The notes below the pieces were generated by a model. It did not search any database. It was not told where the DNA came from and was given only the letters and a program-made list of their open reading frames with translations. From Robertmurraya sp047302285 (GTDB lineage Bacteria; Bacillota; Bacilli; Bacillales; Cytobacillaceae): a stretch of 64,000 nucleotides of DNA. Below, piece after piece: positions 8,372 to 17,757 of the stretch (positions within the stretch are counted from its first letter, which is position 1; the number at the start of each line of letters is the position of its first letter). The stretch spans positions 744,001 to 808,000 of the forward strand of contig NZ_CP154845.1 in the NCBI RefSeq assembly GCF_047302285.1. Reading direction: 5' to 3'. A program made the position numbers and the translations under genes.

Positions 8372-10387
8372 TCATAATTTACTAATATTCACAAATGTAT
8401 CATAGTAGGCGATTCCTTTTGCACCAGATACGTTCTCTCCCATATCCGTTTCTAAGACAGGAATTAAGCGGTTGACAATAATTTGTGAGCGTTGGTACCA
8501 GCCTTGATAAATCAAAAGTATATCTTCGGGGACCTGTGCACTATAGACCGCTATAATTTCAATCGTATCCTGTAAATTATAAACTTGAACGATTTCTCCA
8601 TTATAAATATCAAGCATTTCCGCCACTTTTGGATGAATGCCAACAAAAGCTTCTCCATCATCGCTTAAATCAATCGAAAATGATTGTGAGTTAATGGTAT
8701 ATGGATGGTGAGGAGTAAGCAGCCAAAAAGGGTGTTCTTTTGTCGGAGACTTCCCAGCAATGAATTTCGGAATGGCAGGAAACCCATTTTCTTTTGCCCC
8801 TTTTGAATAAAAATGGTACTTTCCTGTTTTTGTTGAAAAATTTTTATCCTCCCAAGCTATTTTTCCAGTAGGCTTGCTTAAAGAATCTGTTCGTAAATCT
8901 GAGCATGAACGAACACCATGATGCTCCCAAATTTCCTCATTAAATTGCCTATTTAAATAAGCCTCTTCAGAAGAATAAATGGGAAAAGAGCATAGTCCCT
9001 CACTATAATTTTTTAACCGAATCGCAAGTTCATTCATAATATTCCATTCACTCCGACTTTCATAATATGGAGGAAGGGCTTTCTCATTAAAGGCTATTTT
9101 GTCATGCCAAAAATTCGTGACAATATCATTTTCCTCAAAGTGGGTGGTAGTAGGTAATATGAGATTGGACATTGCCGCTGTGGGTGTCATAAATTGCTCA
9201 ACGGTCACAACAAATGGGATCTCCATAAGGTGCTCTTGTATTAAACGAGGATTAGGGTCCTGTGTTAAAGGGTTTCTACAGCTAATCCACATAAACTCAA
9301 GAGCTGGTTGACCTTGAGTAATCCACGTATTCATATTGATTTCCCGATTTGAAGTTTCCTGTTGGTTCGTAAACTCCATTGTATCTCCACGGCCAAAAAA
9401 GATACCTCCAGCATATGTTCCAATATCACCATGGGCAGCTGCTAATGCCTGGATGGAGCGGATATTTTGTCCTCCGTTACGATGGCGTTGTAATCCAATT
9501 CCGATAATATGAGCAACCGTTTCAGCTTCAAGTATCCAAGCTAACAATAATTCAAGGGAACTTTTTGCAATTCCACAAATTTGCAAGTATTCTTGGACAT
9601 CAATTTGATTAATCCATTCATAAAAATGATCAAATCCAAAAGAATGTTGAGCAATAAACTCTTTATTTAAAGCATCAGATTCGTACAAACATTTAAGCAA
9701 AACGTTTGAGAGAGCGCCATCAGTGCTAGGACAAAGCTGGATATACATATCAGCAAGTTCTGCCGTTTTCGTAAAAAGTGGATCAATGACGACGATCTTT
9801 GCTCCCTTATCTTTAGCTTCCAATATAAACGGAATAAGGTGTATGTTGGTGACAGCAGGATTTGAGCCCCAGAGGATAATCATTTTTGCATCTTTAAGCT
9901 GTGACGGATCAGACATTTTAGCGCTGCCCATGTCATATTGGATTGCTTCAATACCTGCAGATGCACAAGGGGATCCGACAATTCTCGTTGTCTCACCGAT
10001 ACTGGAAAAAAACTGTTCTGCAACAAAATGTTGTACGCCTAAGTTACCAGTATATTTATAAAGGCCAATAGGGAGAAAATTTCCATAACGTTCATATATG
10101 CTCAATATTTCACATAAAATTAGTTCAAAAGCTTTTTCCCAGGTGATTTGTTTAAATTTCCCTGAACCTTTGACTTCTTGATAATAGGGGAACTTTAGGC
10201 GACTAGGATGATGATTTCTTTCTCCATATGCATACCCTTTTGCGCAGAGCTTTCCCTTTGTATATGAATGACTAGTGTCTCCGGAAATATGAATAAGTTG
10301 ATTATTCTCGATTTCTGAAATCATCGTGCAGGAGCTATAGCAATTTCGTGGACAAACATTTTTAAAATGATGTGTTGTCATACTCAT
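8372..10387 (-). CDS. Cytoplasmic molybdopterin oxidoreductase
   Basis: A 671-residue enzyme of the DMSO reductase superfamily, which uses a bis-molybdopterin cofactor. The N-terminus has the [4Fe-4S] motif Cys12, Cys16, Cys20, Cys48 (CPRNCYSSC then CAKG). Molybdopterin-binding motifs include ILWGSNPAVTNIH, VVIDPL and the C-terminal domain with HPKVAEML. No Tat signal precedes the cluster, so it should stay in the cytoplasm, unlike the DmsA-type enzyme at 13601. It is divergent from the ferredoxin-like gene at 10538, its likely electron partner. The substrate is unknown. At this length it is closer to short thiosulfate/DMSO reductase-like members than to the large formate dehydrogenases. Confidence 0.88.
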   Translation of the reverse strand: MSMTTHHFKNVCPRNCYSSCTMISEIENNQLIHISGDTSHSYTKGKLCAKGYAYGERNHHPSRLKFPYYQEVKGSGKFKQITWEKAFELILCEILSIYERYGNFLPIGLYKYTGNLGVQHFVAEQFFSSIGETTRIVGSPCASAGIEAIQYDMGSAKMSDPSQLKDAKMIILWGSNPAVTNIHLIPFILEAKDKGAKIVVIDPLFTKTAELADMYIQLCPSTDGALSNVLLKCLYESDALNKEFIAQHSFGFDHFYEWINQIDVQEYLQICGIAKSSLELLLAWILEAETVAHIIGIGLQRHRNGGQNIRSIQALAAAHGDIGTYAGGIFFGRGDTMEFTNQQETSNREINMNTWITQGQPALEFMWISCRNPLTQDPNPRLIQEHLMEIPFVVTVEQFMTPTAAMSNLILPTTTHFEENDIVTNFWHDKIAFNEKALPPYYESRSEWNIMNELAIRLKNYSEGLCSFPIYSSEEAYLNRQFNEEIWEHHGVRSCSDLRTDSLSKPTGKIAWEDKNFSTKTGKYHFYSKGAKENGFPAIPKFIAGKSPTKEHPFWLLTPHHPYTINSQSFSIDLSDDGEAFVGIHPKVAEMLDIYNGEIVQVYNLQDTIEIIAVYSAQVPEDILLIYQGWYQRSQIIVNRLIPVLETDMGENVSGAKGIAYYDTFVNISKL

Positions 10388-10537
10388 GTAAAATTCCCCC
10401 TATTGGCAATAAAGTTCATAGGATTGTCAGTCCGCTTCCCTCTTTTCCTTTAATTGTAATATAAACTATTAAGTAATGAATGATATATAGATCCCTATCA
10501 TTGTAGAAAAATTGACACAATAAGGAAGTGTCTTGAA

Positions 10538-11101
10538 ATGACAGAACAATTTTTGTTTTACATTGATGTTAATAGATGTATCAACTGCAAAGCATGTGAA
10601 ATGGCGTGTAATGAATACTATGGACTGACAGACATTCATCGTAGAAAAGTAGTAACCATTGACACGGAAAAGGCCAGCAATTCTGTTTATGTATCGCTTT
10701 CATGCGGTCATTGTAGTAATCCCCTTTGCATCTATGTTTGTCCAGAAAATAATTTCTACAAGCGACACGATGGAATTGTTGTTCATAATTCTACCCATTG
10801 TAAATCCTGTAATCGCTGTATTACGACTTGTCCTTTTCAAGCCCCAAAATTAAATCCGAAAACGAACAGAGCAGATAAGTGTAATTTCTGTGTGGAACGT
10901 ATCGATGAAGGTTTGAAGCCAATTTGTGTGGAGGCTTGTGTAACTGGTGCACTTAATATGATTAAAACGAGTACAGACACAGTTAATGCCTCCTTCCTTA
11001 TTCAATCGGATTTTCCACTTGCTAGCTATACGAAGCCCTCAATTTATATTAAAGAAAAACAAAATGGAATCGTTTTTTTACGAGAAGGGTGTCAGTTATG
11101 A
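10538..11101 (+). CDS. DmsB/PhsB-like iron-sulfur electron-transfer subunit
   Basis: A 187-residue protein with four cysteine clusters of ferredoxin type: Cys14-17-20-24 (CINCKACEMAC), a second group around CGHCSNPLCIYVC, a third at CKSCNRCITTC, and a fourth around CNFCVERID with CVEAC. This pattern binds up to four Fe-S clusters in the electron-transfer subunits of molybdopterin reductases. It is divergent from the catalytic gene at 8372. The stop overlaps the start of the regulator at 11098 (ATGA), so the two are translationally coupled. No membrane anchor gene adjoins, so this complex may be soluble. Confidence 0.88.
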   Translation: MTEQFLFYIDVNRCINCKACEMACNEYYGLTDIHRRKVVTIDTEKASNSVYVSLSCGHCSNPLCIYVCPENNFYKRHDGIVVHNSTHCKSCNRCITTCPFQAPKLNPKTNRADKCNFCVERIDEGLKPICVEACVTGALNMIKTSTDTVNASFLIQSDFPLASYTKPSIYIKEKQNGIVFLREGCQL

Positions 11102-12603
11102 AAGGTTCTATTCAACATATATTGCTCACAACGCCTATGCATCACCTCTCTTTTTTTACGTCGCTACCTAGAGAGGAACTCCGCTATGAAAAGATATTGG
11201 AGTATATTCCTGTGCAATGGCTCCAAGCCCCAACCCTTTTAATGTTAAAAGACATGGAAGAATGGGACAAAATAAATAAGAGAAATATTAGAGAACGGCT
11301 TCTTCAAGATGCTCATTTAGTAGGGATTGTGTTATGTAGCCGTGAAAAAATAATCATTCAAGAAGAAACGATCCAACTTTTCGAAGAATGTCAATTACCG
11401 GTTATCCAAGTGTTTGAGGACAATGTATCTCCATTAACAGGGTTTCACACCCCTTACAGTCAATTGAGTTTGGATTTGAAAGGATACGAGGAAAAGGGGT
11501 TTATTCACTTAGCTACAGAGCTCTCAAAAGGATTGAATACCCCGCTGCTATATTTGAATGAAAAGAACCAGATCACTTGGCAAACGGGCCGAAAGGAAGT
11601 GCTACAGGAGGCAAACCGCTGGCTTAATACTCGGCGTACTAAAGTAAATGATGGGGATATATTTACTCCCTATTATATTCATTTATCCGAATCTTCAAGA
11701 CAAATGCTTATAGCTTCAAGTGAATTAACTATGTGGCAAAGGCAGATGATCGATCGATTAGCAGGGTTGACCGCTCTCTACATTCAAAAGGAAAGCAGAT
11801 ATATAGAGCTACAAGAAAAAATGAAGGAACATTTTATTTATGACATTTTATATCATAAATTCGAATCGAAAAAGGAAATGATTAAACAAGGTAAAGTATG
11901 GGGCTGGAATTTAGAAAGACCTCATGATTTGCTCGTAATCAATATAACTTTTTCAGATCCCAATCTTTCAGAAACGGATTGTCTTGATGAGATCGTGAAC
12001 GACCTACATACGTTCGATAATCAATTTATTCCATTCCAATTTCAAGAACAACTTATTATATTAGTAGAAGATCAAGAGCGGCTTCCCATAAATGAAAAAA
12101 AAACGGCTATTGTTAAAAAAGTAGAGCTTTTACATAAAGAGCTTTCAAGGAAGTGGTCCCAATTTCAGTTTACGATTGGAATAGGGAAATGGTATGAGGA
12201 TACGATTCATTTAAATAAGAGTTATCAAGAAGCAAAATTAGCCCTGAAATTTGGTCAACGGTGGTTTGAAGACAAATTTATTTTTCATATTCGAGATTTA
12301 GGGATTCTTCATTTACTCATTCATCTGCATCATGAACTTCTTTTTGACTTCAGTCAGGAGTACTTATCAGAGTTAATTGATGCTGATGTGAGTAATGGAA
12401 CTGAGTATATAAAAACACTACAAGTGTATATTCAACATGAGGGGAAAATAACGGAAGCATCTGATGCATTATTTATTCATCCGAACACGTTAAGAAATCG
12501 AATCAAAAAGATCGAAGAAATTACCGGTACCCATTTACAAGATCCAGAAGAATACATGAATCTTACGATAGCTACGAGAATTTTATCATTCTTAAATTTG
12601 TAA
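11098..12603 (+). CDS. PucR-family transcriptional regulator
   Basis: A 501-residue regulator. The N-terminal PucR-type domain (about 5-120) is followed by a middle segment typical of CdaR-like proteins (about 270-400) and a C-terminal helix-turn-helix at about 445-497 (FIHPNTLRNRIKKIEEITG). ATG at 11098 is preferred over a GTG three codons earlier because GAGAAGGG lies 8 bases before it. Start and upstream stop overlap as ATGA. PucR proteins typically sense a metabolite of purine or amide catabolism. Here the coupling to an Fe-S subunit suggests it controls the two molybdenum-enzyme transcription units around it, which is inference. A clear terminator follows. Confidence 0.85.
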   Translation: MKGSIQHILLTTPMHHLSFFTSLPREELRYEKILEYIPVQWLQAPTLLMLKDMEEWDKINKRNIRERLLQDAHLVGIVLCSREKIIIQEETIQLFEECQLPVIQVFEDNVSPLTGFHTPYSQLSLDLKGYEEKGFIHLATELSKGLNTPLLYLNEKNQITWQTGRKEVLQEANRWLNTRRTKVNDGDIFTPYYIHLSESSRQMLIASSELTMWQRQMIDRLAGLTALYIQKESRYIELQEKMKEHFIYDILYHKFESKKEMIKQGKVWGWNLERPHDLLVINITFSDPNLSETDCLDEIVNDLHTFDNQFIPFQFQEQLIILVEDQERLPINEKKTAIVKKVELLHKELSRKWSQFQFTIGIGKWYEDTIHLNKSYQEAKLALKFGQRWFEDKFIFHIRDLGILHLLIHLHHELLFDFSQEYLSELIDADVSNGTEYIKTLQVYIQHEGKITEASDALFIHPNTLRNRIKKIEEITGTHLQDPEEYMNLTIATRILSFLNL

Positions 12604-12604
12604 T

Positions 12605-12635
12605 AACCTTGCTGAAAGATGAGCAAGGTTTTTTT
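12605..12635 (+). terminator. Terminator after the PucR-type gene
   Basis: A perfect 9-bp stem pairs AACCTTGCT (12605-12613) with AGCAAGGTT (12622-12630), followed by seven T. It starts one base after the stop codon and isolates the regulator from the dms genes downstream. Confidence 0.9.
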
Positions 12636-12772
12636 GTGCTTCTATTGAGAATGGTTAATTCTTAAGATTAGAAATTAAGTTAGAAAGAGTGTAAACATTC
12701 AAAGTTTATTCACCTATCTAGGGGCAACACTGTTATCGCTTCACAAAGTGGAGAATACAAATCTGTACATGT

Positions 12773-12817
12773 CTACACTCCTAAAAGGATATTCCTTTCG
12801 ATAGAATGAGAGTGTAG
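12773..12817 (+). promoter_or_regulatory. Hairpin in the leader of the dms operon
   Basis: CTACACT (12773-12779) pairs with AGTGTAG (12811-12817), and an inner palindrome AAAGGATATTCCTTT sits between them. It lies about 80 bases before the chaperone start. It may be a structured RNA leader or an operator. I cannot match it to a known riboswitch class. Confidence 0.35.
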
Positions 12818-12858
12818 CTACAAGATGGTACAAAATCACCTAATTTTTTACACATTTA

Positions 12859-12874
12859 TGTGAAAATAATCACA
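12859..12874 (+). promoter_or_regulatory. Fnr/Crp-like box TGTGA-N6-TCACA
   Basis: A perfect TGTGA-AAATAA-TCACA palindrome lies just before the ribosome site of the chaperone gene. It fits the consensus of Fnr-type anaerobic regulators, as expected for an anaerobic reductase operon. Its centre is only about 28 bases from the ATG, closer than usual for an activating site, so it may act as a repressor site or be fortuitous. Confidence 0.5.
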
Positions 12875-12894
12875 ATATTGGAGGTATAAGATCA

Positions 12895-13572
12895 ATGATT
12901 GTGCAAGAGCAGCACACGTTAGTAAATAACTATTTTCATTTAAGGTCAAGTGCTTACGATTTACTGAGACGATTTTTCCTCGAAGAACCTAATAGACAAC
13001 TATTAAGGTCATTACAAGGAGGATATATTGGTTCCTTTCCATTCAAACAAGAAAACGCTTTAATACAGGATGGAGTAACTGATATTTCTATCTTTCTTGC
13101 CCAGCACGATATGGATGATGTCTTTGATTCATTGCATTGGGATTACACAAAAATGTTTATCGGTCCTTATGAATTACCAGCACCCCTTTGGGAATCGGCT
13201 TATTTAAACGAAGAGAGACTGTTATTTCAAAAAGAAACGTTGATGGTACGCCAAGCTTATTTAAAATACTGTTTTCTCCCAGCTCAATTCGGGAAAGAAG
13301 CAGATGACCACTTAGGTTATGAACTCGATTTTCTCTATCAATTAAATGAATTAACGATGAAAAAGATAGAAGAGGAAGAGTTTCCAACAGAAATGATTAT
13401 CGATCAAATTCGATTTATTGAAGAACACCTATTGAAATGGGTACCCATTTTAAGAGAGAAGATTGTTCAACACGCTCAATTTGATTTTTACAAAGGAATG
13501 GTCAAAATCCTTCAAGGGTTTTTGGAAATAGATAAGGTCTGTCTGGAGGAACTTGTAACCATTAAGAACTAG
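12895..13572 (+). CDS. TorD/DmsD-family molybdoenzyme chaperone
   Basis: A 225-residue all-helical protein of the TorD family, which binds the Tat leader of a molybdopterin reductase and holds it until the cofactor is loaded. Visible family features are the N-terminal YDLLRRFF, the central DYTKMFIGPYELPAPLWESAY stretch, and DHLGYELDFLYQLNEL with its conserved Glu and Asp. The start at 12895 is set by GGAGGT 11 bases upstream. It leads an operon with dmsABC: the catalytic gene starts 28 bases after its stop. It should act in the cytoplasm on the DmsA-type protein encoded next. Confidence 0.85.
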   Translation: MIVQEQHTLVNNYFHLRSSAYDLLRRFFLEEPNRQLLRSLQGGYIGSFPFKQENALIQDGVTDISIFLAQHDMDDVFDSLHWDYTKMFIGPYELPAPLWESAYLNEERLLFQKETLMVRQAYLKYCFLPAQFGKEADDHLGYELDFLYQLNELTMKKIEEEEFPTEMIIDQIRFIEEHLLKWVPILREKIVQHAQFDFYKGMVKILQGFLEIDKVCLEELVTIKN

Positions 13573-13600
13573 AGAGTTCTATCATTATGGAGGTGACAAA

Positions 13601-16204
13601 ATGTCAAACTTAATTAAGAAAGCGATGGATTATTCCATGAGTCGCAGATCCTTTTTAGGATGGTCAGCTGCATTAACAACAGCAGCGGTTGTCCCAGCAT
13701 ACGGATTAAAAAAGATTGACGAAGCCCGTGCAGCTGAACAGGCAGCAGAGGAGGGTGAATGGATCACAGCGGCATGTTGGCATAACTGTGGTGGTCGATG
13801 CCTAAATAAGGCATTAGTGGTCGGTGGAGTCGTAGTAAAGCAAAAGACCGATGACACACACCCAGATAGCCCAGATTTTCCGCAGCAGAGAGGATGTGCT
13901 AGAGGTCGCTCACAAAGGCACCAAGTGTTTGGTGCAGATAGAATAAAATATCCGATGAAACGTAAAAATTGGGAGCCTGGTGGAGGCAAAAAAGAATTGC
14001 GTGGAAAAGATGAATGGGTACGCATTTCGTGGGATGAAGCATTAGATTTAGTTAGTGAAGAATTAGAACGAGTGAAAACAAAATTTGGAAATGAGTCAAT
14101 ATTGGGTACTAGTCGGGTTATCAATGCATATGGTGGAGGGATAGTTCGATGGGGTTCCTCTTCATCGGGAGCATGGGGAATTCCCCAAGAACATATGACA
14201 GGATTTCTTTCATGGTCGGCTAATGACAGAATGGATTGGAGAAATGCCAAATTAATCGTTATGTGGGGTTCGAATCCAGCATGGAGCTCTGCTGGAAATC
14301 CTAATTATAATCTAATGCAAGCGAAAAAAGCTGGTGCCAAGTTTATTTTCGTAGACCCTCACGTAAGTCCATCGATGAAAACATTGGGGGATCAGTATAT
14401 TCCTTGTAGACCGGGTACAGATACAGCCTTATTGATAGGGATGGCCTATTATATGATTGAAAATAATTTACAGGATCAAGACTTTCTTGATAGATGTACA
14501 GTTGGTTTTGATAAGGATCATATGCCAGACGGAGCAGATCCAAAGGATAGCTTTAAAGACTACGTATTAGGAACATATGATGGTATTCCCAAAACACCTG
14601 AATGGGCCTCCGAAATTTGCGGTACTGAGCCTAAACTTATTAAAGAATTTGCAAATGAGATAGCAACTACTAAACCTATGATAATGACCTCCTCTTTTGC
14701 ACCCGCACGTACGTTCAGAGGACAGCAGTATTGTCAGGCATTTCTTACAGTTGGTTGGATGACAGGTAATGTTGGTAAATCTGGTGCTGGAGTTTGGACT
14801 AATAATTATGCGTCAAATCAGAGTTATGGTGGGAAAACATTAGTTCGCGGTGGTAGTTCAGGCATGCCTCCATTAGAAAATCCATTATTTCCGGGTGTAA
14901 CTTACGGAGCTTATGACGGATATAGATTTGCTCAACCATTTAGAACAGATTTCCACGGAGTTGCCTATACCGAGACGTATGACGCTATTTTAAATAATGA
15001 ACTACACGCAACGGTACGAGGAAAAGTACCATGTGATATTAGGATGATCTGGTTAGTTCGTGATGGCAGCGGCTATAATTATTTAAATCAATCATCTGGG
15101 ATTGTCAAAGGAATCAAAGCATTTAGAAAAGTAGATGCTGTTATAACCAATGATATTGTTCTTTCAACTATTTCTAAATATGCAGATATTGTTTTACCTG
15201 CAACAACTGAGTGGGAAAAAGAAGGATCTATTAAGAGTGGAAACCCTGAAAGTATTATTATTTCTCAAAAAGTAGTAGAACCTCTTTTTGAAGCAAGAAC
15301 AGAGGAGTGGATGGATAAGGAGATAGCAAAGAGACTTGGTATAAATCCTGATGAGCTATTTCCAATTAGTGCAAAACAACAGTTTTTTAATAGTCTTTCC
15401 GGTGCAGAGGTTATTAAGGAAAATGGTGAAGATTATGATAAGTTGATAACAATTACGGCGAAGGACATTCAAGAATGGGGAGTTGAAGGAACGCCACAAC
15501 AAGGAAAAATTTCATTAGAGGAATTACTTGCGAAGGGCTCTTACCAAGTTCCGAGATCACAAGATGATAAATTCTCTGTAATACAGGGAGAAGCATTTGT
15601 TAAAGATCCAGAAGCGAATCCACTAAATACTAAGAGTGGAAAGCTAGAAATTCATTGTCAGTCCTTAACTGATACGATAGCTGCTTTTGGATTTACGACT
15701 ATTCCGCCAATCGCTAAGTACGAACCTCCGGTAGAAGGGATCGAAGATACTTATGAAGATTGGGAGAAGAAGGTAAAAGGAAAATACCCTTTCCAGCTTT
15801 ATACCATTCACTATGCTAGAAGATCTCACTCTGTATTTGATAACATACCTCAACTAAGGGAAGCATTCCCTCAAGAATTTGTAATGAATACAAGGGATGC
15901 CAAGGAACATGGTCTTAAAGAGGGAGATACAGTATTAATTGAGAGCAGACATGGAAAGGTTATTAGACCTTTGTATGTTACTGAAACAATGATGCCGGGT
16001 GTTGTTACTCTTGGTGAAGGTGCATGGGTAGAAATGGATGATGATACAGGTATTGATAAAGCTGGTGCTACCAATGTTTTGTGTGGAGCACATTTGAGTG
16101 GACAAGGGGAGGAACCATGGAACACATGTAATGTCCGCGTGGAAAAATACGATGGAGAACCTTTACTTCCGGATGCAGAATGGAAGCAGAGAGTCATATT
16201 TTAG
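13601..16204 (+). CDS. dmsA: Tat-exported DMSO reductase-type catalytic subunit
   Basis: An 867-residue molybdopterin enzyme. A twin-arginine signal (SRRSFLG at 14-20, then a hydrophobic stretch to about 35) sends it across the membrane folded. Residues 59-99 hold the [4Fe-4S] motif Cys59, Cys63, Cys67, Cys99. Cofactor-binding motifs follow (IVMWGSNPAWSSAG, IFVDPHVSPS), and the C-terminal domain carries NTRDAKEHGLKEGD. Length and gene order with the Fe-S and membrane subunits match DmsABC of E. coli. The substrate could be DMSO, another S- or N-oxide, or a related acceptor such as polysulfide; sequence alone does not decide. GGAGGTGAC precedes the ATG. Confidence 0.88.
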   Translation: MSNLIKKAMDYSMSRRSFLGWSAALTTAAVVPAYGLKKIDEARAAEQAAEEGEWITAACWHNCGGRCLNKALVVGGVVVKQKTDDTHPDSPDFPQQRGCARGRSQRHQVFGADRIKYPMKRKNWEPGGGKKELRGKDEWVRISWDEALDLVSEELERVKTKFGNESILGTSRVINAYGGGIVRWGSSSSGAWGIPQEHMTGFLSWSANDRMDWRNAKLIVMWGSNPAWSSAGNPNYNLMQAKKAGAKFIFVDPHVSPSMKTLGDQYIPCRPGTDTALLIGMAYYMIENNLQDQDFLDRCTVGFDKDHMPDGADPKDSFKDYVLGTYDGIPKTPEWASEICGTEPKLIKEFANEIATTKPMIMTSSFAPARTFRGQQYCQAFLTVGWMTGNVGKSGAGVWTNNYASNQSYGGKTLVRGGSSGMPPLENPLFPGVTYGAYDGYRFAQPFRTDFHGVAYTETYDAILNNELHATVRGKVPCDIRMIWLVRDGSGYNYLNQSSGIVKGIKAFRKVDAVITNDIVLSTISKYADIVLPATTEWEKEGSIKSGNPESIIISQKVVEPLFEARTEEWMDKEIAKRLGINPDELFPISAKQQFFNSLSGAEVIKENGEDYDKLITITAKDIQEWGVEGTPQQGKISLEELLAKGSYQVPRSQDDKFSVIQGEAFVKDPEANPLNTKSGKLEIHCQSLTDTIAAFGFTTIPPIAKYEPPVEGIEDTYEDWEKKVKGKYPFQLYTIHYARRSHSVFDNIPQLREAFPQEFVMNTRDAKEHGLKEGDTVLIESRHGKVIRPLYVTETMMPGVVTLGEGAWVEMDDDTGIDKAGATNVLCGAHLSGQGEEPWNTCNVRVEKYDGEPLLPDAEWKQRVIF

Positions 16205-16217
16205 GAGGTGACAAGAA

Positions 16218-16775
16218 ATGGGGCAAAAAGGATTTTATTATGATTCAACATCCTGTACAGGATGTAAAACTTGTCAAATTGCATGTAAAGATTTACATGA
16301 TTTAAAAGTCGGCGAGAATTTGAGAAAAGTATATTCTTTCGAAGGAGGTACTTTTCCAGAAGTATGGGGATATTATCTTTCTCTGGGGTGTAATCATTGT
16401 GCTGAACCAAAATGTGCTGAGAACTGTCCTACGGGAGCAATATACAAACGTGCTGAAGATGGATTAGTCGTTCAAGATCGAGAAAAATGTATTGGTTGTA
16501 AAATGTGCTTGTGGTCTTGCCCCTATGAAAGACCGCAATATCTTGAAGAAGAAGGAAAAGCTGGTAAATGTGATGGATGTGCTAGTCTTGTTGATCAAGG
16601 TTTAAATCCTGTATGTGTGGATTCATGTCCAATGAGAGCTATAGAATTTGGTGAAATTGAAGAACTACGTGCCAAATATGGAGATCATACTGATTTAAAA
16701 GTATTAGAACATTCAACATTTACTAAGCCTTCTATTACGATAAATGCTATACATCAAGCGAAAATTAGTGGTTAA
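16218..16775 (+). CDS. dmsB: DmsB-type iron-sulfur subunit
   Basis: A 185-residue protein that passes electrons from the membrane subunit to DmsA. It has four ferredoxin-type cysteine groups: Cys13-16-19-23 (CTGCKTCQIAC), CNHCAEPKCAENC, CIGCKMCLWSC, and CDGCASL with CVDSC. Each is expected to hold a [4Fe-4S] cluster. It starts 13 bases after dmsA with AGGAGGTGAC upstream, and dmsC follows 14 bases later, so the three are one operon. It has no signal of its own and should be exported as a hitchhiker with DmsA. It resembles the protein at 10538. Confidence 0.9.
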   Translation: MGQKGFYYDSTSCTGCKTCQIACKDLHDLKVGENLRKVYSFEGGTFPEVWGYYLSLGCNHCAEPKCAENCPTGAIYKRAEDGLVVQDREKCIGCKMCLWSCPYERPQYLEEEGKAGKCDGCASLVDQGLNPVCVDSCPMRAIEFGEIEELRAKYGDHTDLKVLEHSTFTKPSITINAIHQAKISG

Positions 16776-16789
16776 AAGGAGGTTTCACC

Positions 16790-17650
16790 ATGTTTAGCGA
16801 AGAATGGCCGTTATTAATGTTTACGTTGCTCACGCAATTAGCTGTTGGTTCTTATATATTCTTGGTTGTCATCCGTTCCTTAAATAAATTGGATAAGGAA
16901 GCAAGTATGGGAGTGACGAAAATCGGAATGCTTTTTGTCGGACCAGTGATGGGTGTTGCGATCATTTTATCCATCTTTCACTTAGGGACACCATTAGGGG
17001 CCTATAGAGCTTTATTAAATCTAGGCAGTTCATGGTTAAGTCGCGAAATCTTATTTGCGGGTCTATTTTTCGGCTTATGGCTTGTCGGTTATATTCTGGA
17101 AAGAATGGGAAAATGGAGTCAAGTGCTGGGTTGGATTAACTCTATTGTCGGAATTGGAACGGTTTTTTCAATGGCGAGTATATATGGAGCGTCTATCTTA
17201 CCAGCTTGGACGAATGTTAATACGTATCTATCCTTTTTTGGGACAACGATCGTGTTTGGAGCAATTGGAACAGCTTTCACAATATTGATAAGTAAAGAAG
17301 AAACTACGCCGCAATTAAATTCTATCTTAAAGTTTACGAGTTTAATCGGATTATTGGCAATTGCTTTCCAGCTAATTTATTTACCAGTTTATACTTCCGG
17401 TCTATCTGTTAGTGGATCAGCTGGTTATGAATCTGCACAACTTGTAGCAGGAAGTTATTTATACCCTACTATCATTCGCTGGGTTTTAACGATTGCGGGA
17501 GTTTCTATTTTGATGTTCAGTTTATTCCAAAAGACACAAAGAACAGCAATTTATCGATTATCCTATGTCGCTTTTGGACTTGTGATTGTAGGGGAGTTTC
17601 TAGGAAGATATATTTTCTATGCAACAGGAGTGCCGATTATCGTCGGCTAA
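16790..17650 (+). CDS. dmsC: DmsC-type membrane anchor and quinol oxidase subunit
   Basis: A 286-residue integral membrane protein with about eight hydrophobic segments, ending in FVIVGEFLGRYIFYATG-like sequence that is conserved in DmsC. DmsC anchors the DmsAB dimer and takes electrons from menaquinol. The family motif SxLGTPLGAYRALLN-type stretch is visible at about 64-79. It is the third gene of the dms operon, with AAGGAGGT before its ATG. A hairpin with a T-run follows and separates it from tatA. Confidence 0.85.
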   Translation: MFSEEWPLLMFTLLTQLAVGSYIFLVVIRSLNKLDKEASMGVTKIGMLFVGPVMGVAIILSIFHLGTPLGAYRALLNLGSSWLSREILFAGLFFGLWLVGYILERMGKWSQVLGWINSIVGIGTVFSMASIYGASILPAWTNVNTYLSFFGTTIVFGAIGTAFTILISKEETTPQLNSILKFTSLIGLLAIAFQLIYLPVYTSGLSVSGSAGYESAQLVAGSYLYPTIIRWVLTIAGVSILMFSLFQKTQRTAIYRLSYVAFGLVIVGEFLGRYIFYATGVPIIVG

Positions 17651-17668
17651 TCTGAAGTGGATATGATT

Positions 17669-17725
17669 GAGTGTAAGTAGGTAATTGTGCAACTATGTAA
17701 CAACTTACTTGCACTCTCTTTTTTC
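17669..17725 (+). terminator. Probable terminator or attenuator between dmsC and tatA
   Basis: GAGTGTAAGTAG (17669-17680) pairs imperfectly with CTTACTTGCACTC (17704-17716) and is followed by a T-rich run. tatA begins 33 bases later, so part of its expression may come from read-through. Confidence 0.6.
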
Positions 17726-17757
17726 AACGTCATATTACCAAAGAAAGAGGGATTAAA

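Noticed and set aside
12721..12860. Molybdenum-cofactor riboswitch before the dms operon
   Set aside because: A hairpin is present, but the conserved core expected of that class could not be matched by eye.
13630..14250. 206-residue minus-strand frame inside dmsA
   Set aside because: Antisense shadow of a well-supported gene, with no ribosome site and low-complexity composition.
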